Positions 16,653-26,100 of a stretch of 38,604 nucleotides of DNA are shown piece after piece. Position numbers and translations under genes: made by a program. The DNA lies in assembly GCA_903929195.1 (NCBI GenBank), contig CAIYTT010000027.1, forward strand, positions 1-38,604. The letters are read 5' to 3'. The stretch comes from an uncultured Bacteroidota bacterium (lineage in GTDB: Bacteria > Bacteroidota > Bacteroidia > Chitinophagales > Chitinophagaceae). How positions within the stretch are numbered: position 1 is the first letter of the stretch; the number at the start of each line of letters is the position of its first letter. The notes beneath the pieces are model-generated. The model made no database searches. It saw only the letters and a program-made list of their open reading frames with translations, and was not told the DNA's origin.

Positions 16653-17051
16653 ATGGCTCTCAATCCTAATCATACCTTCGAAGACTTAGGAGAAATAAAA
16701 TGCTCCATTGTTGAAAAAAACTGCTCAAAAGAAAGAGTTGATTTTCTTAAAAAATTACTGGAACATAATAAATTTACAGTAATTGTTGTAAATAGCCCTG
16801 CACCAAAAGCAGCAAAGCCGGCATCCAAACCAGTTGCAGTAGCAACAGAAGCTGAAGTTATAATTTCAGAAACACCACCGCCTACCCCACCCGAAACATT
16901 TACAGTTGGTGTTACAGACCTAACATTTAGCCCTACAAATGCAGTTTTTAACCGTGAATTACTAACAGTAGATGGCAATGTTGTTACGTCAAATTATTGG
17001 AAACAAATTGAGGCTGCCCCCAAAGAAGATGAATGGTATTGGAAAAAATAA
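16653..17051 (+). CDS. Small two-part protein of unknown function, translationally linked to nuoN
   Basis: 132 residues, not recognised. It begins one base after the nuoN stop, so it is almost certainly co-translated with nuoM-nuoN. Residues 1-50 form a compact soluble segment (FEDLGEIKCSIVEKNCSKE...FTVIVV) with two cysteines. Residues ~50-83 are an Ala/Pro/Lys-rich linker ending in PPPTPPE. Residues ~84-132 form a second segment (VGVTDLTFSPTNAVFNREL...NYWKQIEAAPKEDEWYWKK). There is no signal peptide or membrane helix, so a cytoplasmic role near complex I is the simplest guess. Function unknown. Confidence 0.75.
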   Translation: MALNPNHTFEDLGEIKCSIVEKNCSKERVDFLKKLLEHNKFTVIVVNSPAPKAAKPASKPVAVATEAEVIISETPPPTPPETFTVGVTDLTFSPTNAVFNRELLTVDGNVVTSNYWKQIEAAPKEDEWYWKK

Positions 17052-17091
17052 CTGCGAATAATTATAATTTATAAAGTAGAACACTTTTATT

Positions 17092-17131
17092 CATTTTGTT
17101 TAAATAACTTTGCAATTATTTAAACAAAATG
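17092..17131 (+). promoter_or_regulatory. Perfect inverted repeat over promoter and start codon of the carotenoid regulator
   Basis: CATTTTGTTTAAATAA (17092-17107), an 8-base spacer and the exact complement (17116-17131) form a 16-bp perfect inverted repeat. Its last three bases are the ATG of the MerR-type regulator. A -7 box TAACTTTG (17105-17112) falls across the spacer, placing the start site inside the repeat and the leader at only about 10 nt. This is the expected layout for an autoregulatory operator that would also control the downstream carotenoid genes. The regulator-operator match is inferred. Confidence 0.75.
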
Positions 17132-18010
17132 AACTCATTTACCATTTCGCAATTACAGCAATTTTCGGGTATTAAAGCACATACTATTCGTATGTGGGAG
17201 CAACGCTACAATGCACTTAATCCCAATAGAACAGACGGAAACACAAGATACTATGATAATAGTCAATTAAAAAGATTATTAAACATTGTAAGCTTAATGA
17301 ATACTGAATTTAAGGTTTCGGAATTGTGTTGTATGTCAGATGATGAATTGTTTAAACATTTAGATAAACAGTTAAACAATACGATTGTTACTGATGAAAA
17401 AACAGAATATTTTGTTTCTCAATTGATAGCATCAGCAGTATATTATGATGAAGTACACTTTGAAAAAATATTTTCAAATGCAATATTAAGATATGGTATT
17501 AAAGGAACTTATGAAAAAGTAATCTATCCATTACTTATACGAATTGGATTAATGTGGGCTACGAGCAATATTCCACCGGCACAAGAACATTTTATAAGTA
17601 ACTTAATAAGGCAAAAACTATTTAGTGCTATAGATTCGCTACCTCCGGCAAAGCAAACAAATGAATTATGGCTTCTTCTGTTACCTGAAAATGAGTTTCA
17701 TGAAATTAGTTTATTGTTTGCACATTACATGTTAAAATATGCAGGTAAAAAGGTAATTTTTCTAGGTTGTAATGTACCTATTGAAGTAATAAATTCAAGC
17801 TTTAATACTGTAAAGCCAACCCATTTACTATTTTTCTTAGTTCACCACAATGATACTGATTTAGCACAAAACTATTTACATGAACTTAGAAAAGCCTTCC
17901 CGGATACTAAAATATTCTATTCGGGTAATGAGAAATTAATGGAACAACTAATGCCTGTTATTAATAGTAAATGGGTATCTACGATTCAAAAATTAGAAGA
18001 AGAATTATAA
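17129..18010 (+). CDS. CarH/LitR-like MerR-family regulator of the carotenoid operon
   Basis: 293 residues. An N-terminal MerR winged helix (SQLQQFSGIKAHTIRMWEQRYNALNPNRTDGNTRYY) is followed by a helical bundle and a Rossmann-like cobalamin-type domain. The Wx9EH motif of CarH photoreceptors is present (Trp143, Glu153, His154), and His191 in ENEFHEIS is at the place of the lower axial cobalamin ligand. However, other parts of the (D/E)xHxxG...SxV...GG signature are altered: Gly to Ser194, FFL in place of SxL/V, and SGN in place of GG. Known relatives repress carotenoid genes in the dark and release DNA in light. It lies 25 bp before crtI. Whether it binds B12 is uncertain. Confidence 0.85.
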   Translation: MNSFTISQLQQFSGIKAHTIRMWEQRYNALNPNRTDGNTRYYDNSQLKRLLNIVSLMNTEFKVSELCCMSDDELFKHLDKQLNNTIVTDEKTEYFVSQLIASAVYYDEVHFEKIFSNAILRYGIKGTYEKVIYPLLIRIGLMWATSNIPPAQEHFISNLIRQKLFSAIDSLPPAKQTNELWLLLLPENEFHEISLLFAHYMLKYAGKKVIFLGCNVPIEVINSSFNTVKPTHLLFFLVHHNDTDLAQNYLHELRKAFPDTKIFYSGNEKLMEQLMPVINSKWVSTIQKLEEEL

Positions 18011-18035
18011 TAATTACTAAATAGAAGAAAAATTA

Positions 18036-19511
18036 ATGTCAAAAATAGCAGTAATAGGCTCCGGTTTTTCAGGTTTAAGTGCGGCAGCTTACTTAGGGGC
18101 TGCCGGAAATGAAGTGCATGTATTTGAAAAAAATGAAAAAGCCGGAGGCAGAGCAAGAAATTTTTCAACACCGGAAGGTTATATCTTTGACATGGGGCCG
18201 AGCTGGTATTGGATGCCTGATGTTTTTGAGCAATTTTTTAAAGATTTTGGATATTCCGTCTCCGATTTTTATAATCTAATTCAGTTAAAGCCATCATTTG
18301 ATATTATATATGGTGAAAATGACACCCTGAATATTCCGGAAAATTTTGAAGACCTACAATACTTATTTGAATCTATTGAACCCGGTAGTGCTGCTAAACT
18401 TAACGAATTTATGTTGGAAGCGGAATATAAATATAAAACAGGAATGGAAAATATGGTTCATAAACCGGGATTATACATTTCTGAATTTATTGATAAGGAT
18501 TTAATAAAAGGGATATTTAGATTACAAGTTTTTTCATCTTTTAGCAAACATGTAAGGAGCTATTTTAGTAATCCTAAATTAATTGCTTTAATGGAATTTC
18601 CGGTTTTGTTCTTGGGTGCAATGCCACAAGATACTCCTGCTTTATATAGTTTAATGAATTATGCAGGTTTAAAATTAGGTACTTTTTATCCTATTGGTGG
18701 TTTCCAAAAAATAATTGAGGGAATGACTAAAGTTGCAGAAAAAAACAATACTACTTTTCACTATAATACAAATGTAGAAAAAATATATATAGAAAATAAT
18801 AGAGCAAAAAACATAACTGTAAATAACAAAATATTTTATTGTGATGCAGTAATAGCATCAGCAGATTACCAACATGTGGAAAGTAAACTTTTACCTGCTG
18901 CATATAGAAACTACACACAAACTTATTGGGATAAAAAGACATTCGCACCTTCTTGTCTTATATATTATATTGGAATTTCAAAAAAAATAAATAACCTAAA
19001 TCACCATACATTATTTTTTGACCATGACTTCCAACAACATTCCGAAGAAATATACAAAACACCCAAATGGCCGGCAAAACCATTATTTTATGTTTGCTGC
19101 ACATCTAAAACAGATGAGAATGTAGCACCTATTGGGCATGAAAATCTTTTTTTATTAATGCCTATTGCTACCGCATTAGAAGATAACGAAGAAATAAGAG
19201 AAAAATATTTTCATATAATGATGGAAAGATTAGAAAGAATTACTAAAAACAGCCTTCTGCCCTATATTGATTACAAAAAAAGCTACTGTATAAAAGATTT
19301 TATTTTAGATTATAATTCTTTTAAGGGCAATGCTTATGGGCTTGCTAATATATTAAAGCAAACAGCAATTTTAAAGCCTAAAATAAAAAATAAAAAAATA
19401 AATAATCTTTTTTATGCCGGACAGTTAACAGTACCCGGACCCGGAGTACCGCCATCCATTATTTCGGGTAAAATTGCAGCCAATCTTTTAATTAAACAAT
19501 TAAATAAATAA
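18036..19511 (+). CDS. crtI: Phytoene desaturase CrtI
   Basis: 491 residues. The N-terminal FAD-binding Rossmann motif is IGSGFSGLSAAAYL with the following EKNEKAGGRARNF, and the C-terminal CrtI signature is FYAGQLTVPGPGVPPSIISG. The enzyme introduces double bonds into phytoene to give lycopene at the membrane. It is the first enzyme gene after the MerR-type regulator and is followed by crtB after 5 bp. Its place with crtB, crtZ and a lycopene cyclase favours a lycopene-forming phytoene desaturase over related diapophytoene or carotenoid ketolase/oxygenase enzymes of the same family. Confidence 0.94.
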   Translation: MSKIAVIGSGFSGLSAAAYLGAAGNEVHVFEKNEKAGGRARNFSTPEGYIFDMGPSWYWMPDVFEQFFKDFGYSVSDFYNLIQLKPSFDIIYGENDTLNIPENFEDLQYLFESIEPGSAAKLNEFMLEAEYKYKTGMENMVHKPGLYISEFIDKDLIKGIFRLQVFSSFSKHVRSYFSNPKLIALMEFPVLFLGAMPQDTPALYSLMNYAGLKLGTFYPIGGFQKIIEGMTKVAEKNNTTFHYNTNVEKIYIENNRAKNITVNNKIFYCDAVIASADYQHVESKLLPAAYRNYTQTYWDKKTFAPSCLIYYIGISKKINNLNHHTLFFDHDFQQHSEEIYKTPKWPAKPLFYVCCTSKTDENVAPIGHENLFLLMPIATALEDNEEIREKYFHIMMERLERITKNSLLPYIDYKKSYCIKDFILDYNSFKGNAYGLANILKQTAILKPKIKNKKINNLFYAGQLTVPGPGVPPSIISGKIAANLLIKQLNK

Positions 19512-19516
19512 TAAAT

Positions 19517-20353
19517 ATGAAATTACTATTTGATAATGTGTCTATAAAATGTAGTAGATTAGCTACTAAAGCTTACAGTACGAGTTTTTCTTTAGGTATT
19601 TATTTTTTAAATAAAAATATCCGTAATTCTATTTATGCTATTTATGGTTTTGTAAGATTTGCCGATGAAATTGTAGATAGCTTTGATGATTATAATAAAA
19701 AATACTTATTAGACAAATTCAAATTAGATACTTATGATGCAATTGAAAATAAAATATCGTTAAATCCTATTTTAAATTCATTTCAACAAACAGTGAATGA
19801 ATACAATATAAGCTTCGAATTAATAAATACATTTCTTTATAGTATGGAAATGGACTTAGAGAAAAAAGTATATTCAAGAGAAAAATACGAACAATATATC
19901 TTAGGTTCGGCAGAGGTTGTAGGATTAATGTGTTTGTGTGTATTTACAAACGGAGATAAAGAATTATATAATCACTTATTACCCTATGCCATGAAGTTGG
20001 GTGCTGCTTTTCAAAAAGTAAACTTTTTAAGAGATATAAATGCTGATTATATAAATTTAGGTAGAAGTTACTTTCCGGATATAGACCTATCCAATTTTTC
20101 TACCTCTGCTAAAAAAGCAATTGAAAAAGAGATAGCAACCGATTTTAAACAGGCATTAATAGGTATAAAAAAACTCCCACACTCATCAAGAGGGGGTGTA
20201 TATCTTGCTTATGTTTATTATACTACCTTATTTAATAAAATTAAAAATTTACCAATAGAACGCGTCCTTACGGAAAGAATTAGAATAAACAACGGTATAA
20301 AATTCAGTTTAATGATAAAAAGCATTTTTCAATATAAACTAAACTTATTATGA
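19517..20353 (+). CDS. crtB: Phytoene synthase CrtB
   Basis: 278 residues, the usual size. It condenses two geranylgeranyl diphosphates to phytoene. Both aspartate-rich motifs that bind Mg-diphosphate are seen: DEIVDSFDDY (about residues 50-59) and NFLRDINADY (about 172-181), followed by GRSYFP. The segment YILGSAEVVGLMCLCVF matches the trans-isoprenyl diphosphate synthase signature. Its last four bases overlap the start of the next gene, so translation is probably coupled. The GGPP synthase is not in the window. Confidence 0.95.
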   Translation: MKLLFDNVSIKCSRLATKAYSTSFSLGIYFLNKNIRNSIYAIYGFVRFADEIVDSFDDYNKKYLLDKFKLDTYDAIENKISLNPILNSFQQTVNEYNISFELINTFLYSMEMDLEKKVYSREKYEQYILGSAEVVGLMCLCVFTNGDKELYNHLLPYAMKLGAAFQKVNFLRDINADYINLGRSYFPDIDLSNFSTSAKKAIEKEIATDFKQALIGIKKLPHSSRGGVYLAYVYYTTLFNKIKNLPIERVLTERIRINNGIKFSLMIKSIFQYKLNLL

Positions 20354-20877
20354 AAATAGCAGTCTTTTTATTTTTACTATTTTATTCAAATAGATTATAT
20401 GCTGAAATACCAACAGAAAATGTTGTGAGGCATTTGTTTGAAAAGGCTGTAGAAGATGAAAATGCATGCAAAAAATTAATTGTACTTTTAGAACCTTTTA
20501 ATGAAAATAATAATGCTTTATTTGCCGGTTACAAAGCCTGCGGAACCATGATGATGGCAAAGTTTGTATTCAATCCATTTACCAAACTTACTCATTTTTA
20601 CACAGGCAAAAACTTATTAGAAAATGCAATTGTATCAGATAAAAATAATATAGAACTTAGGTTTTTACGTTTTACTATTCAAACAAATGCACCTGCATTT
20701 TTAAATTATAAAAACTCAATTAAAGAAGATAAATTATTTTTGTTGAATTCTTTTTATAAAATCTCTAATATAGATTTTAAACAACTGATTATACGTTATC
20801 TGAAAAATTCTGAATACTTAACTAATCTTGAAAAACAAAAAATTTATAATGAGCGAATATCTGATTCTTGTAGATGA
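20350..20877 (+). CDS. Exported protein of unknown function inside the carotenoid operon
   Basis: 175 residues, not recognised. A signal peptide is clear (KIAVFLFLLFYSNRLYAEIP, cleavage near residue 19). The mature part is mostly helical and resembles a short TPR-like fold (ALFAGYKACGTMMMAKFVFNP, NLLENAIVSDKNNIELRFLRF), with Cys in EDENACKK and YKACGT. The gene overlaps crtB by 4 bp and the idi start by 29 bp, so it is locked into the operon and its product likely acts in the periplasm or at the outer membrane in connection with pigment, for example as a chaperone or carrier. That role is a guess. Confidence 0.75.
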   Translation: MKIAVFLFLLFYSNRLYAEIPTENVVRHLFEKAVEDENACKKLIVLLEPFNENNNALFAGYKACGTMMMAKFVFNPFTKLTHFYTGKNLLENAIVSDKNNIELRFLRFTIQTNAPAFLNYKNSIKEDKLFLLNSFYKISNIDFKQLIIRYLKNSEYLTNLEKQKIYNERISDSCR

Positions 20878-21406
20878 AAATGATGAACAATGGGGCAAAC
20901 TCGAAAAATTATTAGTACATCAGTTAGGTTTACTTCATAGGGCTTTTTCTGTGTTCCTTTTTAATTCCAAAGGCGAATTGCTTTTGCAACAAAGAGCTTC
21001 GGGCAAATATCATTCACCCGGTTTGTGGACAAATACATGCTGCAGTCATCCACAGTTTGGCGAACAACTTACTTATGCTATAGACAGAAGGCTTATGGAA
21101 GAAATGGGTATGGTATGCCCTACTCAATTTGCCTTCAGTTTTATTTATGAGGCAAAATTTGATAATGGTTTAACAGAGCATGAATATGACCATGTGTATT
21201 TTGGAGTAACCGATGCCTTACCAATACCAAGAAAATCGGAAGTACAAAACTGGAAATATATGAGTTTACAAAATTTGGAAAATGCCGTAAATAAAAATCC
21301 GGAACAATACACAGAATGGATGAAAATATGCTTGCCGCAGGTAATGAAACATTATAAGGATTTTACAATTAATTCACATTCAAATATAGTACATGAGTCT
21401 ATTTAA
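20849..21406 (+). CDS. idi: Type 1 isopentenyl-diphosphate isomerase
   Basis: 185 residues from the ATG at 20849; an upstream in-frame TTG at 20828 would add seven residues, but the ATG gives the standard start MSEYLILVDENDEQWGK. The Nudix-like type 1 fold shows the catalytic cysteine in NTCCSHPQFGE and the catalytic glutamate region LTEHEYDHVYFG, plus RRLMEEMGM for metal binding. It interconverts IPP and DMAPP, raising supply for GGPP and carotenoids. It overlaps both neighbours (29 bp before, 14 bp after). Confidence 0.95.
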   Translation: MSEYLILVDENDEQWGKLEKLLVHQLGLLHRAFSVFLFNSKGELLLQQRASGKYHSPGLWTNTCCSHPQFGEQLTYAIDRRLMEEMGMVCPTQFAFSFIYEAKFDNGLTEHEYDHVYFGVTDALPIPRKSEVQNWKYMSLQNLENAVNKNPEQYTEWMKICLPQVMKHYKDFTINSHSNIVHESI

Positions 21407-21872
21407 TATAAAATCAGAACAATATTTACCAATAGATATAAATACTGCGTGGAGTTTTTTTTCTTCAGCAAAAAATTTGGCTATTATTACTCCACCTAAA
21501 ATGGATTTTAAAATACTTACCAACATAACTGAAAAAGAAATTTATGAAGGTATGAAAATAGATTACACATTAAGACCAATATTAAATATTAAAGTGAAAT
21601 GGCAAACAGAAATTGGAAGAACTGAAAAGAATAATTATTTTATAGATAAACAACTTAAAGGACCTTATAGTATTTGGGAACATAAACACACCTTTGTATC
21701 TGTAAATGGAGGAGTTATGATGTATGATGATGTAAAATACAAATTACCGCTTGGTTTTATTGGTATCATTGCTCATACCCTATTTGTAAGAAAACAATTA
21801 GAAAAAATATTTAACTATCGCAAACATATTCTTGATAAAATATTTAGTAAAAATGCCAACAGTGTTCATTAA
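21393..21872 (+). CDS. SRPBCC-fold protein in the carotenoid operon
   Basis: 159 residues. The pattern FNIKSEQYLPIDINTAWSFFSSAKNLAIITPPKMDFKI is that of SRPBCC (START-like/cyclase-dehydrase) proteins, with later blocks ILNIKVKWQTEI and GPYSIWEHKHTF and a C-terminal helix. The fold encloses a hydrophobic pocket. It overlaps idi by 14 bp and crtZ by 20 bp. SRPBCC genes recur in Bacteroidota carotenoid clusters, so binding or handing over a carotenoid or its precursor is plausible, but no catalytic residues can be named. No signal peptide. Confidence 0.82.
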   Translation: MSLFNIKSEQYLPIDINTAWSFFSSAKNLAIITPPKMDFKILTNITEKEIYEGMKIDYTLRPILNIKVKWQTEIGRTEKNNYFIDKQLKGPYSIWEHKHTFVSVNGGVMMYDDVKYKLPLGFIGIIAHTLFVRKQLEKIFNYRKHILDKIFSKNANSVH

Positions 21873-22317
21873 TATTTTAATAGTTATTGCCTCTTTTTGT
21901 GGCATGGAAGGTGTTGCATGGTTAGCACATAAATATATAATGCATGGTCTTTTATGGGTATTTCATAAAGACCATCATAAGAAAGAATCAGATGGTTTTT
22001 TAGAACATAACGACTTCTTCTTTATACTTTTTGCTATTCCGGGCATTGCCGGTTTATTCTTTGGCATGAGAGCAGACTTCTCCTACCCATTTTATATTGG
22101 CTTAGGAATAACAATTTATGGCTTTGCTTATTTTTTTATACATGATATATTTATTCATCAACGTTTTAAATTATTCAGAAATACGAATGCTGTTTATTTT
22201 AAGGCAATAAGAAGGGCACACAAAATGCACCATAAACATTTAACTAAACAAGACGGTGAATGCTTTGGAATGTTATGGGTTCCTTTTAAATATTTTAGAA
22301 ACGCAGGTAATTTATAA
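21853..22317 (+). CDS. crtZ: Beta-carotene hydroxylase CrtZ
   Basis: 154 residues from the ATG at 21853; an in-frame TTG at 21832 would add seven. It is a small membrane di-iron hydroxylase with all four histidine clusters: HKYIMH, HKDHH, HDIFIHQRF and HKMHHKH. It hydroxylates the beta rings of beta-carotene to zeaxanthin. About four hydrophobic helices carry the histidines. It overlaps the SRPBCC gene by 20 bp and precedes the cyclase gene by 5 bp. Confidence 0.95.
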   Translation: MPTVFINILIVIASFCGMEGVAWLAHKYIMHGLLWVFHKDHHKKESDGFLEHNDFFFILFAIPGIAGLFFGMRADFSYPFYIGLGITIYGFAYFFIHDIFIHQRFKLFRNTNAVYFKAIRRAHKMHHKHLTKQDGECFGMLWVPFKYFRNAGNL

Positions 22318-22322
22318 AAATA

Positions 22323-23018
22323 ATGAAACTACTTTACCTGCTTATCAACTTTTGTACTGTTAGTATTCCATTTATATTCTCATTTCATCCCAAAATACAA
22401 TTTTATAAACATTTTAAAGCATTCCTTACAGCTAATATAATAGCTGCAATCCTATTTATAATATGGGATATTTTTTTTACTAAACTTTCAATTTGGGGAT
22501 TTAATCAAAAATATGTAATTGGATTTTATTTATTTAATCTTCCTTTTGAAGAAATATTATTTTTTATTTGCATTCCGTTTTCATGTCTTTTTACATATTA
22601 TTGCCTAAATAAATTCTATATTATAAAATGTAAAAAATCGGTACAAAATATTTTTATTTTATCTCTGAGTTCTTTATTATTTATATTTGGTATTTATTTT
22701 TTTAATCATTTATATACATCCGTAACATTTATAAGTTTAGCTTTTTTTCTATTACTGCTAAATTTTGTTATAAAAGTAGATTGGTTAGCTAAAATAATTA
22801 TTATATATCCTATATTATTAATTCCATTTTTTATTGTAAATGGCATACTTACAGGTAGTTTAATAGGCGAACCGGTTGTATGGTATAATAACAATCAAAA
22901 TATGGGCATTCGTATATTTACAATACCTTTTGAAGACCTCTTTTATGGTTTTGAATTAATAATACTCAATCTGTTTTTATATGAAAAATTGAAACCAAAG
23001 CTGTTTATTTCACAATAA
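22323..23018 (+). CDS. crtYcd: Lycopene cyclase, CrtYcd-type fused small membrane protein
   Basis: 231 residues, seven or so membrane helices in two homologous halves. Each half carries the conserved acidic motif after a Pro: NLPFEEILFFICIPF (about residues 73-87) and TIPFEDLFYGFELI (about 201-214). Segments FIIWDIFFTKLSIWGFN and LTGSLIGEPVVWYNNNQNMGIRI match the loops before these motifs. This is the fused form of the actinobacterial CrtYc and CrtYd heterodimer, as found in Bacteroidota and archaea. It closes lycopene ends to beta rings. It is the last gene of the operon; its final codons lie in a long palindrome. Confidence 0.9.
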   Translation: MKLLYLLINFCTVSIPFIFSFHPKIQFYKHFKAFLTANIIAAILFIIWDIFFTKLSIWGFNQKYVIGFYLFNLPFEEILFFICIPFSCLFTYYCLNKFYIIKCKKSVQNIFILSLSSLLFIFGIYFFNHLYTSVTFISLAFFLLLLNFVIKVDWLAKIIIIYPILLIPFFIVNGILTGSLIGEPVVWYNNNQNMGIRIFTIPFEDLFYGFELIILNLFLYEKLKPKLFISQ

Positions 23019-23050
23019 ATTTATTGTAAAATAAACAGCTTTGGTTTCAA
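22989..23050. terminator. 62-nt near-perfect palindrome over the crtYcd stop codon
   Basis: The left arm 22989-23019 and right arm 23020-23050 are reverse complements over 31 bp with a single mismatch and no spacer. The arms include CCAAAGCTGTTTATTT and its complement. The crtYcd stop at 23016-23018 is inside the left arm. No T-tract follows, so it may be a terminator, an mRNA-stabilising hairpin or an insertion scar. The converging minus-strand gene ends at 23133. Confidence 0.7.
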
Positions 23051-23132
23051 CAACATCTTGTAAAAAAGGCAGGAAACAATGGAAACACATCTTTTTTGAA
23101 AAACATTTCAAAGTAATCCCAAATATCTATTT

Positions 23133-26100
23133 TTATAATTTAGTCATTTTAGAAGTATAAACTTGGTTTCCTACTGTCATCTTAATAATATACATTCCAG
23201 ATTGTCTTGGTGTAAATACTACATTGTAATCACCGGCATCTTGCATTTCATTATTAACAGGAATCATTTGTTCTCTGCCTAAGTAATCGGCAATCATTAT
23301 AGAAACATTTTCAGTAGCATCAAGATGATATGAAATATTAAACATATCATTTGTCGGATTAGGATAAATGGAAATACTATTATTTGTTGTTTCTAAGCCC
23401 GAATGAATACCTTTTCTTAAATATGGAGGTGTACACGAAGCTGAAACTACAATATGAGATAATGTTCCGCCCATTGACAAAAAGTCTTTATGGAATGCTT
23501 GGTAATAAATATTTGCAGCAGTTGCATCATGAATAATTAATATATTTTCATCATTTTGTACATCTGCAGTTGTACTCCAATTATGAGAACCTGTTTCAAC
23601 TAATGGGTCAGAGCAGATATTGGATGGATCTACTATCAAATATTTATTATGATATACAGACGCGGCTGCACCTGATGGACTATATACAATAAAACTACTA
23701 CCTAATCCGGAGGTTAAAGTAGTATATGGAGTATAGGTACTGCTAAATTGGTCTTCTATACCTGCAACATAAACACCTGCACTGTGTCTTGAAACTAATA
23801 ATGTTGCATCTGAATTATCAGTAAAAGTGTACATACCAAAATACATATCGCTGTTAGATGAATTAATTGCAGTTTGTATATGCGAATTTGTTCCATCAGC
23901 AGGGCTAAAATATACCTCTACTGTTTTACCACCAATAACATAAGAATGGTGTCCTAAATCTGTTTTATATGGTCCAAATTTAGATAGTAAAGGATTTGGA
24001 GCAATACCGGTATCACCCCACATCATATTAAATTGTGCTAAATAAGCATGAGCAAGTGCAGAATCCTGAACAATAACTGTATTATTATAATCTATTTTAA
24101 ATTGATCAGATGTCCAATCAATTGAACCTGTCCATATATAAGGATCTGTTGGGGTTGAAGATTTTCCGTCAATAATCATAAATTTATTATGCATAATGCC
24201 ATAAGCACTACTAGTAGGGCTTGGCAGAGTATGTATTGCAGGATTTAATAATGCCAATCCGGTATTCGTTGCAGCACCATCATATATCCAACGAATTCTA
24301 ACTCCTCTTGCATAAGCACTATTTATTGCATTGGCAATATTGGCATAACTACCCTGTATATACTCATATTGTGCAATATCAATAGTATATAAGGCGCGAT
24401 TTATATACGCACATAAAGTATCTGCCATACAGTTATTTAAATAAACAGCAGGTATTCCTGTCCTTACAGATGTATCTACAGGTTGTGTAAAATAATAAGT
24501 AAAATAGTTTGTTGTAGCTGAGATAGCAGTTGTATTAAATATAGAAATTATAGAATATCCACTTGTACTTGTTCCACTACAAACGGTTTGTACTTCAAAT
24601 TCGTAAGTTGTTCCTGCTGTTAAGCCGGTTAGTGTAGTTGAATTGGTTAAAGAGGTTGTAGTTGACCATGTAGTAGTACCCGAAACCCTATATTGAATGT
24701 TATAACTAACGGCTCCGGTAACAGCTGTCCAGCTTAATGAAGCAGTTGTAGTTGTTACACTTGGCGTACTTAAACCCATAGGTACACTACATGTGCCTAA
24801 AGTGGCAAACATAGATGTTGCAGTTGTAGAAGTAAAACCACTTGTGCCTCCGCTACAAACTACTTGTACCTGAAATTCGTAGGTGGATGCAGATGTTAAA
24901 CCGGAAATAACCACAGATGTAGTAGTAGAAGTTGTAGTACTCCATGTAGTAGTACCTACAATTCTATATTGAATATTATAACTTGTAGCTCCGGCAACAG
25001 CCACCCATGAAAGTGTAGCTGATGAAGTAGTTATGGAACTTGAAGAACAACCGGATGTCATGCCGCAAGAAGTACCTGCTAAAGTAACAAAAGATGATAT
25101 GTAAGTCCATGCACTTGTGCCACCACCAGTACAGGTTGTTTGCATATCAAATTTGTAGGTTGAATCTGCCATTAATCCAGTTAATGTTACAGAAGTACCT
25201 GTTATTACAGTATCGTGCCAAGTAGAACCGCTTGATAATTTATAACCTAAAGTATAACTTACTGCACCTGATACTGCAGTCCACGATATTACTGCAGATG
25301 ATGATGTTATACCCGAAACAGTAATTCCTGCCGGTTGTAAACATGTTAAAGTTGTAAATGTAGACGATGCTGAATAAGTACTTGTACCTGATGCACAAAC
25401 TGTTTGTACTTGATATTGATAAGTTGTAGCATAGACTAAACCTGTAATAGTAATACTTGGGGTTGTAGAAGTAAGTGTAGTCCAAGTTGATGAAGTACCA
25501 CCCGAAATTCTATATTGAATAGTATAGCTGATTGCACCTGTTACAGCAGTCCATGAAACGATAGCGGATGAAGAGGTAATGCTAGTTGCAGATAAACCGG
25601 TTGGTACCCCACATGCAGTAGATAAGGTTGTAAAACTGCTTAAAGTTGACCAGGAGCTTGTGCCGCCACCTGTACATGTGGTTTGTATATCATATTGGTA
25701 AGTTGTACCGGCAGTTAAACCTGTTAGAGTAACAATACTTGTTGTAACAATAGTATCATGCCAAGTAGAAGTACCCGAAACACGATAACCTAAAGTATAA
25801 GAACTTGCTCCGGCAACCGCAGTCCAGCTAACTATTGCAGATGTAGATGTTATACTGCTTGTTGAAATTCCAGTAGGTACTAAACAAGTAAGTGTTGTAA
25901 ATGTTGATGTTGTTGAATAAGCACTTGTGGTGCCCGAAGCACATACTGCTTGTATTCTATATTGATAAGTAGTACCTGAAGCTAAACCGGCAATTGTTAC
26001 CGATGATGTTGTTGAAGTAACTGTTGTCCAAGTAGATGAAGTTCCGCTTGTTGACCTGTATTGGATATTATAACTTGATGCACCGGCAATGGCAGACCAG

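Noticed and set aside
20828-20848. TTG start for idi
   Set aside because: The ATG at 20849 gives the standard N-terminus of type 1 isomerases; the extra seven codons look non-native.
21832-21852. TTG start for crtZ
   Set aside because: The ATG at 21853 suits the family; upstream codons are just the end of the SRPBCC gene in another frame.
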